A stretch of DNA of 13,873 nucleotides, taken from assembly GCA_022865445.1 (NCBI GenBank), contig JALHSX010000025.1, positions 1-13,873 of the forward strand. The letters are read 5' to 3'. Below are positions 5,721 to 13,096 of this stretch, in pieces. The translations under genes were made by a program, and so were the position numbers. The DNA comes from Thermoplasmata archaeon. Lineage in GTDB: Archaea; Thermoplasmatota; Thermoplasmata; UBA10834. Below the pieces are notes generated by a model, which was not told where the DNA came from, ran no database searches, and saw only the letters and a list, made by a program, of their open reading frames with translations. The first letter of the stretch is position 1. The number at the start of each line of letters is the position of its first letter.

Positions 5721-6293
5721 ATGCAGCAGGAGCCTGTATTCTTCAAGGACAGGGCCGAGTGGCGAAGATGGCTCCGGAGGAATCACGACAAGTCATCGGA
5801 GATTTGGATCCTCACGTACAAGAAACACACCTGCAGACAATGCGCTAGCTATGAGGATACGCTCGAGGAGGCCATCTGCTACGGATGGATAGACAGCAGG
5901 GTGAGACGAATAGATGATGAACGACACACTTGGAGGTTCGCACCGAGAAAGCCCAACAGCATCTGGTCCATGAGCAACAGGAAGAGGGCAGAGAGGCTAA
6001 TCAGGGAGGGAAGGATGGCCGACCCTGGCATGGCAAAGGTAGATGCGGCCAAGCAGAGCGGAGAGTGGGATAGGGCGTATGCTCCGAGCAAGCCACCGAG
6101 GATGCCAACGGATCTCAAGAACGCGCTGATGAAAGACGACCTTGCATGGGAGAACTTCCAGGCCTTTGCAAAATCATACCGCACGACTTACATCTACTGG
6201 GTTTCCGCTGCAAAAAGGGAGGAGACGAGGAGGAACAGGATCAGAGAGGTCGTGCGCAGGGCAAGGCGAAACATCAAGTTCTACATGGGTTGA
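5721..6293 (+). CDS. YdeI/OmdA (OmpD-associated) family protein
   Basis: A 190-residue soluble protein of a family widespread in bacteria and scattered in archaea. Its members are annotated as YdeI/OmpD-associated, and some have been linked to bacteriocin or peptide resistance; the biochemical role is unknown. The family's opening phrases are clear: FFKDRAEWRRWL (residues 7-18), EIWILTYKK, YEDTLEEAICYGWIDSRVRRIDD (about 44-66), then RFAPRKPNSIWS. The C-terminal part has DLKNALMKDDLAWENFQAFAKSYRTTYIYWV and a strongly basic tail of helices. Length is normal for the family. The start has no evident Shine-Dalgarno, but it aligns with the usual N-terminus. The gene starts 86 nt after tRNA-Trp and is followed by a possible hairpin terminator. 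In an archaeon it may be a bacterial acquisition, though base composition shows no obvious break. Confidence 0.87.
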   Translation: MQQEPVFFKDRAEWRRWLRRNHDKSSEIWILTYKKHTCRQCASYEDTLEEAICYGWIDSRVRRIDDERHTWRFAPRKPNSIWSMSNRKRAERLIREGRMADPGMAKVDAAKQSGEWDRAYAPSKPPRMPTDLKNALMKDDLAWENFQAFAKSYRTTYIYWVSAAKREETRRNRIREVVRRARRNIKFYMG

Positions 6294-6295
6294 GG

Positions 6296-6320
6296 GCAGG
6301 GTTCTGAGAGCAAGCCCTGC
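6296..6320 (+). terminator. Possible hairpin after the YdeI-family gene
   Basis: GCAGGG (6296-6301) pairs with CCCTGC (6315-6320) around a 13-nt loop, 2 nt after the stop codon. There is no T-run, and a competing pairing to 6325-6330 exists, so a terminator role is tentative. Confidence 0.25.
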
Positions 6321-6360
6321 GCCTCTGCCCCCAACTGGTCCACTTATCTCGAAGAGAATG

Positions 6361-6367
6361 GATATAG
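6361..6367 (+). promoter_or_regulatory. TATA-like element ahead of the GNAT gene
   Basis: GATATAG, about 55 nt upstream of the acetyltransferase ATG, with an AAGGGG Shine-Dalgarno candidate at 6403-6408 in between. This would give the gene its own transcript separate from the YdeI-family gene. Confidence 0.35.
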
Positions 6368-6419
6368 GTGTCTTGACGATGCCGACCGCCAATCACAGGA
6401 ACAAGGGGAATGCTCGCGC

Positions 6420-6947
6420 ATGACTGTCAAGGTATCAAAGGCCACCAAGAGAGACCTGAAGAGGCTCATAGAGATGTTCTCCGACCCGGATCTCAAAACG
6501 AACATCGATGAATCCGATTGGTTCGTCCACTGCTATTTCGACTATCATCACATCAACGTCGCCAAAGTCAAAGGCGAAATACAGGGGGCTTGTTTCTGGC
6601 GGATAGAAGGCGAGAGATACAGCGGTCTTGGCTGGATTGAGAATCTGTGGGTAGAGGAGCAATATAGGAGACTGAACCTGGGAGAGAGACTCCTCAGGAG
6701 ATCAATAGATGATATGAAGGTCTTCTTCGAGAAAGACAATAAGAAACTCAGAAAAGTTGTGCTCACGACCCAAGTGGAAAGAGCCAGCGCTAGGAAACTC
6801 TACGAGAAGATCGGGTTCCGAAATGTTGCGAGTCTAGGAGACATGTACGACCCCGGAGGGCACGACCTAGTCTACATCCTGGACATGCAGGGCTATTCGA
6901 GCAACCCGGCGTCCCAGGAACGTCCTGCAAACGATAGGAATGGATGA
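6420..6947 (+). CDS. GNAT-family N-acetyltransferase
   Basis: A 175-residue protein with the Gcn5-related acetyltransferase fold, which moves an acetyl group from acetyl-CoA to an amine on a protein, peptide or small molecule. Motif A is clear at about residues 70-96: GWIENLWVEEQYRRLNLGERLL, where the RRLNLGE stretch is the acetyl-CoA pyrophosphate loop (R-x2-G-x-G/A type). Motif B follows as ASARKLYEKIGF (about 127-138), typical of RimI-like members. The N-terminus VKVSKATKRDLKRLIEMF is the usual opening helix. The last 20 residues are polar and probably disordered. The acceptor cannot be deduced. The gene converges on the M6 protease gene, with 55 nt between their stops. Confidence 0.87.
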   Translation: MTVKVSKATKRDLKRLIEMFSDPDLKTNIDESDWFVHCYFDYHHINVAKVKGEIQGACFWRIEGERYSGLGWIENLWVEEQYRRLNLGERLLRRSIDDMKVFFEKDNKKLRKVVLTTQVERASARKLYEKIGFRNVASLGDMYDPGGHDLVYILDMQGYSSNPASQERPANDRNG

Positions 6948-7002
6948 GAAGACAAAATAGAAAAGAGGATTTGTAAAGGGTTTGTCAGGTCTGCAATCAA
7001 CC

Positions 7003-9357
7003 TCAGCTGCCCGCATTGATCAAGATCGTCGCACCGGTGAGTCCAGCCTTCTCGCTAAGGACCGTTGCCTTCAAACCGTAGGTCGGCAACTGCATGCCGA
7101 TGAACCCGAACGTTCCTTTGTAGAACTGCGAGTAGTAGAAGGTGTTCTTGTCGTCGAAGGTCGGTGCAGCTGGTAGCGACGGGAACGATGTGGGCACGCC
7201 AACGAGCGTTATGGTGTTCGCGATCGTTGGCCTGAGGCCGAACGAGGCGTCCATCAGCTGTATGCGCTCCCTGGCGAAGTTGCCGTTGGCCATGTACAGA
7301 GGCTTCGGGTGCGCGTCGACAGCTCCGATAGCCACATGGCCAGGGTGCAGTCCGACATCGTTGTCTCCCATGGACATGTCACGGTACCAGATCATCAGGC
7401 CTGGCGTGTGCGACCAGAACTTCACGTATAGTCCGACGTACTGGTAGCTGTTGTAGAGAGCAGAGTCGTACCCGACGAAGTTCCGCCACTCCATTATGTA
7501 GTAGTGTCGGAAGGTGCCGCCGACTCCCGCAGTCGCAACGCTCCAGCCGGAGCCCATGTCATCCGTGGCAGTGACCGTCCACTTGGATGCAGAACTCAGG
7601 TCCACGAGGTCTTGGAAGACAATCGTTCCATCGGAACCGACGACCTTAATGTCGTCCACTGTCCAGCCGAGTCCATAGACGCCCCCGTCCTGGCTCATGC
7701 GGAATCTGAGCTGCACATTAGCCATGCCCGCGTAGGCGGACATGTCCATCTCTTCGAAGACGGTCTTCTTCACGGTGCCCGTGATTCCGTTGCCCGGGTT
7801 GCTCCCGATCGGGTTTGCGGTCGTTGTGTACCTGCCCGCCAAAGAGGTCCAATTCAGCCCATTGTCGGTCGACACCTCAACGCAGGCCCAGTCGTAGTAC
7901 TGCTCCAGGTCCCACCACTCGTAGAACGAAAGCTTGGCCCCCACTGATACGGTTGGGAGTGTCGTGGTCATCATGTACGACGACCAAGTCCCTCCCATGA
8001 CATCCGTCACGTCAGGCTTGAAACCAGAGTACCACTGATATGCGCCGGTATTCGGACTGGGCAATGGCAGAGTGACCGATTTCTTCGGCAACTCAACCTT
8101 GATTGCCCTGGTCCCGATCTTGCCTTCTACCTGGGACAGGCTCACGGTGCGCGAGACCGGTGTCATGTTCGAGTAGTCCAGGTATACGGTAGCGCCGTTC
8201 TCCCAGCCGAGCACGTACTTGCTCCAAACGTTCATGTGCGCTGGAAGAACCCCGAGAGCTATCCTTCCGTCAGGGGTCGGCCCTGGATTCCACATGCCAG
8301 ATGACATCAGAGTCCAAAACCCAGTCGAGCTCTCCCCGATGTAGGTTGTGTCATACTCGTCCGGCAGACCGAGCTGGTGTGCATACTCGTGCGCGAAAAG
8401 TCCAAGAGTGCCGTCCTCAGCCTCACAAGTGTACGAACCGACCCTGAGGCCAGGGATGATCTCGTACCCTGCGGGCCAGTTGGCGAACCAGCTGTGGCCC
8501 CAGATGTACCACGCGGGGCCAGGTTCCTGTTCCTGGCCGGCACGAATGACCATCAGGCTGTCAATCCACCCGTCGTTGTTCGCGTCGAAGTCGGCCCACG
8601 GTATGGACATTCCATACTGTTCGTAGGCGGCCTTCGCTGCATCGATAGCGATGTTCCATGTGGGTCCGTTGAGATCGTCCGACCCTGCACCACCCGAGCG
8701 GCTGTCCGCTCCGTAGTACCATTGTGAGTGGTCCTTGATCTGGACCCAGTCAGTGACATAGCCGTCAACGGTGTAGAGACCCCCCGACTGTTCCTCCATG
8801 TAGTTGGCGAGAGATCCCTGCTTCTTACCGAAGAGAAGATCCCTGTAGTACTGCGGGGTGAAATCCGACCTCCAGTAGTCAACGTTGTTGTCTGGTGACG
8901 GCTGAGGGATGGTGTTGTGCATCGGCCCGGTGTAAGTCACTCCCTTGTAAGTGTCCGATTCGGCGAACTCAAGCAGTATCACGAGAATCTTGCCGGTTCC
9001 TGTCAACGCAGGCGGTTCGGACTGAGCGCCAGATGCGGCTTCCCTATCAGCAACCTTCTTCGCGCCTAAGGGATTCACATAGCTGCCCTTGACCTTCTCG
9101 CTCAAGCCGGCCATGCTGTTGACGAGCCAGTCCTTTACCTGAGCTGACGATGCGTCTCTCGGGATCTCGCCGTTCTGAATCGCTCCGTTCACATACTTCT
9201 GCCACTGCAACGGTACATCGGACAGCATGTCCGCCCTCGACCGGTGCAGGACTTGGGCAGTGACCGCGAACGCCGTCGCGACCATTATGCCCACGACAAA
9301 TACAGTAAGCAGGGCTCTCCGGCCCCGTCCACTCCTCTCGCTAGTTGTGTCGCTCAT
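7003..9357 (-). CDS. M6 family (immune inhibitor A-like) zinc metalloprotease, secreted or membrane-anchored
   Basis: A 784-residue extracellular endopeptidase. Residues 15-37 are one hydrophobic segment after a basic head, serving as a signal peptide or anchor. The zinc site HEYAHQLGLPDEYD starts at about residue 323: His323 and His327 with Glu324 as catalytic base, and Asp333 as likely third ligand. A Met-turn candidate (LMSSGMW) follows near 350. DFDANNDGWID (about 256-266) resembles a calcium-binding loop common in this family. The second half holds beta-rich domains, including a MAM-like jelly-roll (about 465-585, with ACVEVSTDNGLNWTSL and LGWTVDDIKVVGSDG) typical of immune inhibitor A. 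ATG 9357 has a GGGGGGAG Shine-Dalgarno. Such proteases support growth on external protein, fitting the nearby aminotransferases. No S-layer or cell-wall anchor is visible at the C-terminus. Confidence 0.93.
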   Translation of the reverse strand: MSDTTSERSGRGRRALLTVFVVGIMVATAFAVTAQVLHRSRADMLSDVPLQWQKYVNGAIQNGEIPRDASSAQVKDWLVNSMAGLSEKVKGSYVNPLGAKKVADREAASGAQSEPPALTGTGKILVILLEFAESDTYKGVTYTGPMHNTIPQPSPDNNVDYWRSDFTPQYYRDLLFGKKQGSLANYMEEQSGGLYTVDGYVTDWVQIKDHSQWYYGADSRSGGAGSDDLNGPTWNIAIDAAKAAYEQYGMSIPWADFDANNDGWIDSLMVIRAGQEQEPGPAWYIWGHSWFANWPAGYEIIPGLRVGSYTCEAEDGTLGLFAHEYAHQLGLPDEYDTTYIGESSTGFWTLMSSGMWNPGPTPDGRIALGVLPAHMNVWSKYVLGWENGATVYLDYSNMTPVSRTVSLSQVEGKIGTRAIKVELPKKSVTLPLPSPNTGAYQWYSGFKPDVTDVMGGTWSSYMMTTTLPTVSVGAKLSFYEWWDLEQYYDWACVEVSTDNGLNWTSLAGRYTTTANPIGSNPGNGITGTVKKTVFEEMDMSAYAGMANVQLRFRMSQDGGVYGLGWTVDDIKVVGSDGTIVFQDLVDLSSASKWTVTATDDMGSGWSVATAGVGGTFRHYYIMEWRNFVGYDSALYNSYQYVGLYVKFWSHTPGLMIWYRDMSMGDNDVGLHPGHVAIGAVDAHPKPLYMANGNFARERIQLMDASFGLRPTIANTITLVGVPTSFPSLPAAPTFDDKNTFYYSQFYKGTFGFIGMQLPTYGLKATVLSEKAGLTGATILINAGS

Positions 9358-9380
9358 GATATAATTTCTCCCCCCTCATT

Positions 9381-9398
9381 GAGCCGTCAAAACGGCTC
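9381..9398 (-). promoter_or_regulatory. Stable hairpin in the 5' leader of the M6 protease gene
   Basis: GAGCCGT and ACGGCTC form a perfect 7-bp stem with a 4-nt loop, just upstream of the GGGGGGAG Shine-Dalgarno. A second inverted repeat, TTCGA/TCGAA with a 7-nt spacer, occupies 9404-9420. With the TATA box at 9447-9454, both would lie in a leader of about 65 nt, where they could affect mRNA stability or translation, or act as DNA operators. Confidence 0.4.
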
Positions 9399-9446
9399 CC
9401 CGATTCGATACTGACTCGAACCGAATGACCCTCCAACAATCTGCAG

Positions 9447-9454
9447 CTATATTA
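9447..9454 (-). promoter_or_regulatory. TATA box for the M6 protease gene
   Basis: TAATATAG on the minus strand. Transcription would begin near 9424, about 65 nt before the ATG at 9357. Confidence 0.45.
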
Positions 9455-9537
9455 CCTGTTTCTTTGACGAAAACCAGCAAATCCGCATGGTATCTCCTGA
9501 ACGTATTATCCCCCTCAAATCACGACGGTGAAGCGAA

Positions 9538-9545
9538 AGGTTATT
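9538..9545 (+). promoter_or_regulatory. Candidate TATA box for the hyp cluster
   Basis: AGGTTATT, about 29 nt upstream of the hypB ATG, which would fit a leaderless transcript. A competing candidate, GTATTAT at 9503-9509, lies further upstream. No strong Shine-Dalgarno precedes hypB. Confidence 0.35.
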
Positions 9546-9570
9546 CCGATGGGGGTCGTCTCCCGCAAGC

Positions 9571-10220
9571 ATGCACAAGGTCGTCACGGTAGACTTGGAG
9601 AGGGACATACTCTCCGAGAACAGACGGATCGCTGAAGAGAACAGGAAGCACCTGGAAGACCATGGAATAATGGCTTTCGACTTCCTGGCGCGATCGGCTC
9701 CGGGAAGACCCTGATAATCGAGAAGCTCGTCGACATCCTCAAAGCAAAAGGCAAGCGGGCCGCTGCAATCGCCGGCGACGTCTCCGGAGATGACGACTAC
9801 AACAGGTTCGTCGCGCACGGAATCCCAGCGGCGAACATCAACACGGGCAAGGAATGCCACCTCGACGCGCACCTGGTCGACCATGCGTTGGAGGACCTCC
9901 CGCTGGACGACATCGACTACATCTTCATCGAGAACGTTGGAAACCTTGTCTGCCCTGTCGACTTCCCCGTTGGCGCGCACAAGAGGGTTGTCGTGATAAG
10001 CGTCACCGAAGGTGACGACATGGTCCGAAAGCACCCGGCGATCTTCGCTTTCTCGGATGTCGTAATCATCAACAAGGTCGACCTCGCGCTGGCCATGGAG
10101 GTAGACCCCAAGATACTGGAACGAGACGCCCGGAGGGCCAACCCTGGCGCGAAGATCATCATGATGGATGCCCGTCACGGGAAGGGCATGGACGAGCTGG
10201 TCAAGGCCCTCGGGATCTAG
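9571..10220 (+). CDS. hypB: HypB, hydrogenase nickel-incorporation GTPase, with an apparent frameshift
   Basis: HypB is the SIMIBI GTPase that, with HypA, inserts nickel into [NiFe]-hydrogenase. The first 39 codons (MHKVVTVDLERDILSENRRI onward) read from ATG 9571. At 9687-9688 one G appears to be missing: with it restored, the next residues are GAIGSGKT, a perfect P-loop, and the frame stays open to TAG 10220, 216 residues in all. As written, translation stops at TGA 9712-9714. Downstream signatures are intact: AGDVSG, GKECHLDAHLV (nickel/zinc-binding Cys-His), ENVGNLVCP, NKVDLA (GTPase G4). The N-terminus lacks the CxxCGC and His-rich nickel-storage segments of some bacterial HypB proteins. 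A lone indel in an otherwise conserved gene suggests a sequencing or assembly error rather than a decayed gene. hypF starts 12 nt later. Confidence 0.9.
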
Positions 10221-10231
10221 AGGACCGAGAT

Positions 10232-12439
10232 ATGAGAATCACAGTCTACGGAATCGTTCAAGGCGTGGGGTTCAGGCCCACGGTGTACAGGGTCGCGAAA
10301 GCCATGGGTCTGAAAGGGTTTGTCCTGAACAACGGCTCCAACGTGGAGATACACGTAGATAGAGACGGCGAGAAGTTCCTAGCCGAGCTCAAGAGAGCCT
10401 TGCCCGCACTCGCAAGGATCGACAGGGCGGAGTTCGAGGACATCGACGAGGATCTTGGCGAGTTCTCCATCGCCCAGAGCCACGATGGGAAAAGGGTCTC
10501 GCTCATCCCGACCGACACGGCCATATGTGGTAACTGTGTGACCGACTTCGAACGGCCCTCTGACCGGAGGCATCTGTACCCGTTCACGAACTGCACGGAA
10601 TGCGGAGCGAGGTTCACCGTGATAGCAGACCTCCCGTTCGACCGTGCCAGGACCAGCATGGTCGATTTCCCAATGTGCCCCACATGCTCCAAGGAATATT
10701 CTTCACCGGAGGACCGGCGGTTCCACGCGCAAACGATATCTTGTCCGAAGTGCGGGCCCAAGTACACCCTGTATGACAACCGGAAGAAACCGATTCGAGG
10801 AGACGCGTTCAAGGGATTTGCGGAGAAGATCGACGAAGGTTCCGTTGGCCTGCTCAAAGGCTGGGGCGGGATGCACATAATATGCACTCTCGAGAACGCA
10901 TCTAGATTGAGGAAAGTCTACCGCAGGGGAGACAAACCCTACGCCGTGATGATTAGAAATCTTGCAACTGCAAAGAAGTACGTGAAGCTGAACGATCAGG
11001 AGCAGCGGCTCCTGACATCGCCTCAAAGACCAATAGTTCTCCTGCACAAGAGAGAGGACTCGACGGAGGCGCTGGAGAAGGTCTCCCCAGGACTCGGAAA
11101 CCTTGGCGTCATGCTGCCCTACTCCGGAGCTCATCTGCTCATGTTCCATCATCTGAAGGCGGACAGCGTGATCATGACCTCTGCGAATCCACCGGGCGAG
11201 CCGATGGTCGTCGAGAACGAGAAGGCGTTCGACCTCGGTCTCGACTATTATCTGATGCACAACCGGAGCATCATCCACAGATGTGACGACTCGGTAGTGA
11301 AGGTCAATTCTGGCAGGACGAACTTCACGAGAAAATCCAGGGGCTTCGTGCCCGTGCCTGTCGAGGCGAACCACAAGCATCCAGTGATCGGGGTGGGAGC
11401 ACAATGGGACGTCACGGGCTCCGTTTCGAGGAACGGCGAGATATTCCTGACCCAGTATGTGGGGGAATCGCAGCAATATCCGACGTTGCAGTATCTGGAC
11501 GAGGCGATCCACCATCTTGCTGGCTTGCTCGGCGTGAAGCAGTTCGAGGCGATCGGGCTGGACAAGCATCCCCGCTACTCGACTAGGATAGTCGCCCGGA
11601 GACTTGCAAAGGAGTACGGTTGCCAGCTGATCGAGACTCAGCACTATCATGCGCATGCCGCCGCGCTCAAGATAGATCGCAGGATCCAGGGACCGTTGGT
11701 CTGTCTTACTTGGGACGGGACAGGCTACGGCGACGATGGAACATCCTGGGGAGGGGAGACCCTGCTGGCCGATTTCTCCAGCTACAAGCGTCTGGCGACT
11801 CTGGATGGAATCCCTCTCCTGGGAGGGGACAAGGCGGTCGCGGACCCCAAACGAGTTGTGACGGCCATACAATTGAGACTGGGGAAGAAACCTACACTAA
11901 TTGACGTGCAAGAGACCGAACTCTATCTGAAGATGCTTGACAAGAGCGTCAAGGCATCTAGCATGGGCAGAGTCCTGGACTCCGTCTCTTGCATCCTCGG
12001 CATCTGCTGCAAGAGGACATACGAAGGCGAGCCTGCCATCAAGCTTGAGAGATGGCTCGAGGCTGGAAAGCCGAGGTTCGATTTCGAGCTGGAGTTCGTC
12101 AATGAGGGTGGCATCGGAATCGCCAAGACCCTGCCAATGTTCGATCAACTTCTTGAGATGGAAATCACCACCGAGTCTGAGAGAGCAGATGCGGCGGTGT
12201 CCTTCGTCAAGACGTTAGTGACCGGAATCGCGGACAGGGCATGTGACTTCGCCGAATCGAACGGGCTGAAACAGGTGGGTCTGACGGGCGGCGTTTCCTA
12301 CAGCGGCCCGGTCACCGCGTGGGTCAAGCAGGCAGTTGAGAAGAGGCGTCTGGAATTCGTCGGCCACGAGCGGATATCCAATGGAGACGGCGGCATATCC
12401 ACGGGCCAGAGCGCCATAGCTGGCTCCTTGCTCGGGTAA
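10232..12439 (+). CDS. hypF: HypF, carbamoyltransferase of hydrogenase maturation
   Basis: HypF uses carbamoyl phosphate and ATP to carbamoylate the C-terminal cysteine of HypE, the precursor of the cyanide ligands of the NiFe active site. All four domains are visible in 735 residues. An acylphosphatase domain (1-90) has VQGVGFRP with Arg15 and Asn33. A zinc domain has CxxC pairs at 99/102, 121/124, 149/152 and 171/174. A YrdC-like domain (about 190-375) follows. A Kae1-like domain (about 390-735) has HYHAHA (471-476), WDGTGYGDDGTSWGGE and a C-terminal GLTGGVSYSG. Length is near the family norm. AGAGG about 8 nt before the ATG is the Shine-Dalgarno. No key residue appears lost, which argues that the cluster is functional despite the hypB frameshift. 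Confidence 0.97.
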   Translation: MRITVYGIVQGVGFRPTVYRVAKAMGLKGFVLNNGSNVEIHVDRDGEKFLAELKRALPALARIDRAEFEDIDEDLGEFSIAQSHDGKRVSLIPTDTAICGNCVTDFERPSDRRHLYPFTNCTECGARFTVIADLPFDRARTSMVDFPMCPTCSKEYSSPEDRRFHAQTISCPKCGPKYTLYDNRKKPIRGDAFKGFAEKIDEGSVGLLKGWGGMHIICTLENASRLRKVYRRGDKPYAVMIRNLATAKKYVKLNDQEQRLLTSPQRPIVLLHKREDSTEALEKVSPGLGNLGVMLPYSGAHLLMFHHLKADSVIMTSANPPGEPMVVENEKAFDLGLDYYLMHNRSIIHRCDDSVVKVNSGRTNFTRKSRGFVPVPVEANHKHPVIGVGAQWDVTGSVSRNGEIFLTQYVGESQQYPTLQYLDEAIHHLAGLLGVKQFEAIGLDKHPRYSTRIVARRLAKEYGCQLIETQHYHAHAAALKIDRRIQGPLVCLTWDGTGYGDDGTSWGGETLLADFSSYKRLATLDGIPLLGGDKAVADPKRVVTAIQLRLGKKPTLIDVQETELYLKMLDKSVKASSMGRVLDSVSCILGICCKRTYEGEPAIKLERWLEAGKPRFDFELEFVNEGGIGIAKTLPMFDQLLEMEITTESERADAAVSFVKTLVTGIADRACDFAESNGLKQVGLTGGVSYSGPVTAWVKQAVEKRRLEFVGHERISNGDGGISTGQSAIAGSLLG

Positions 12440-12441
12440 GG

Positions 12442-12449
12442 CTTAATAT
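12442..12449 (+). promoter_or_regulatory. Internal TATA box ahead of hypC
   Basis: CTTAATAT begins 3 nt after the hypF stop and is centred 29 nt before the hypC ATG, the spacing expected for a leaderless mRNA. No Shine-Dalgarno precedes hypC, which supports this reading. Confidence 0.5.
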
Positions 12450-12474
12450 CGGTCCCCAACATACTCGCTACCCG

Positions 12475-12702
12475 ATGTGCCTAGCCGTTCCAGCTGAAAT
12501 CAAATCGATAGAAGGCCACTTGGCGACCGTGGATTATGGAGGAGTCAAGAGGACCGCCAACATCTCGCTAGTTGAAGCCAAGGTCGGAGACTATGTCATA
12601 GTCCACGCAGGATACGCGATACAGGTCATGGACAAGGCGGAAGCAGAGAAGACCCTCGAGATCTTCCAGGAGATGCTCAGCCTGGAGAACTCCGGAGCGT
12701 AG
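12475..12702 (+). CDS. hypC: HypC, hydrogenase assembly chaperone
   Basis: A 75-residue member of the HypC/HybG/HupF family. It begins MCLAVPAEI, with the essential Cys2 that, with HypD, holds the Fe(CN)2CO unit and then docks on the hydrogenase large-subunit precursor. The compact beta-barrel part (VDYGGVKRTANISLVEAKVGDYVIVHAGYAI) is fully typical, including the VGDYVIVHAGYAI signature, and the tail is helical. It is separated from hypF by 35 nt containing a TATA box, and hypA follows after 3 nt, so hypC-hypA(-hypD) may form a separately started transcript within the cluster. Confidence 0.97.
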   Translation: MCLAVPAEIKSIEGHLATVDYGGVKRTANISLVEAKVGDYVIVHAGYAIQVMDKAEAEKTLEIFQEMLSLENSGA

Positions 12703-12705
12703 AGG

Positions 12706-13080
12706 ATGCACGAGCTATCAGTCATGAGCCAGATCATAGAAAGCATTCTGTCCGAGGGGAAGAAGAGGAGTGCCACCAAAATCGAGGAGGTGGACCTTCA
12801 GATAGGCGAGTACACGATGCTCGGCGATGAGCAGATGGAATTCGCCTACGAAGTGTTGTCGAAGGACACGATTCTCCAAGGCTCGAAGCTCAAGATAAGC
12901 CATGTCAAGGGGAAGATCGAATGCTCATGCGGATATCGAGGAAGAGTTGATCCCTACCCGGATTCGCCCCACAAGATCGTGCCCATCCTGGAGTGCCCGA
13001 AATGCAAAGGGGGCGCGAAGATCGTTGAGGGCAGGGAGTGTTTGATCAGGAACATCAGGATGGTGGTGCCGGACGTTTAA
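12706..13080 (+). CDS. hypA: HypA, hydrogenase nickel metallochaperone
   Basis: A 124-residue HypA. The N-terminal MHELSV supplies the nickel ligands (His2, Glu3), and the C-terminal half carries the structural zinc site: Cys73 and Cys75 in ECSCGYRG, Cys97 and Cys100 in CPKC. The first pair is spaced C-x-C rather than the C-x2-C I expect for HypA, while the following CGYRG context is normal. HypA delivers nickel with HypB to the large subunit. The ATG follows the hypC stop by 3 nt, with GGAG ahead inside the hypC end, suggesting translational coupling. ECLIRNIRM near the C-terminus is the usual closing strand. Confidence 0.96.
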   Translation: MHELSVMSQIIESILSEGKKRSATKIEEVDLQIGEYTMLGDEQMEFAYEVLSKDTILQGSKLKISHVKGKIECSCGYRGRVDPYPDSPHKIVPILECPKCKGGAKIVEGRECLIRNIRMVVPDV

Positions 13081-13096
13081 GCTCAGGGACAAGGAG

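Noticed and set aside
9681..9714. Programmed ribosomal frameshift in hypB
   Set aside because: No slippery heptamer, stimulatory hairpin or starter Shine-Dalgarno is evident at the site, and HypB is not known to use recoding.
9447..10178. Minus-strand open frame covering hypB
   Set aside because: The plus strand encodes unmistakable HypB motifs on both sides of the frameshift; the antisense product resembles nothing.
10703..11872. Long minus-strand open frame (389 codons) inside hypF
   Set aside because: It is an antisense shadow of a fully conserved HypF and has no domain features of its own.
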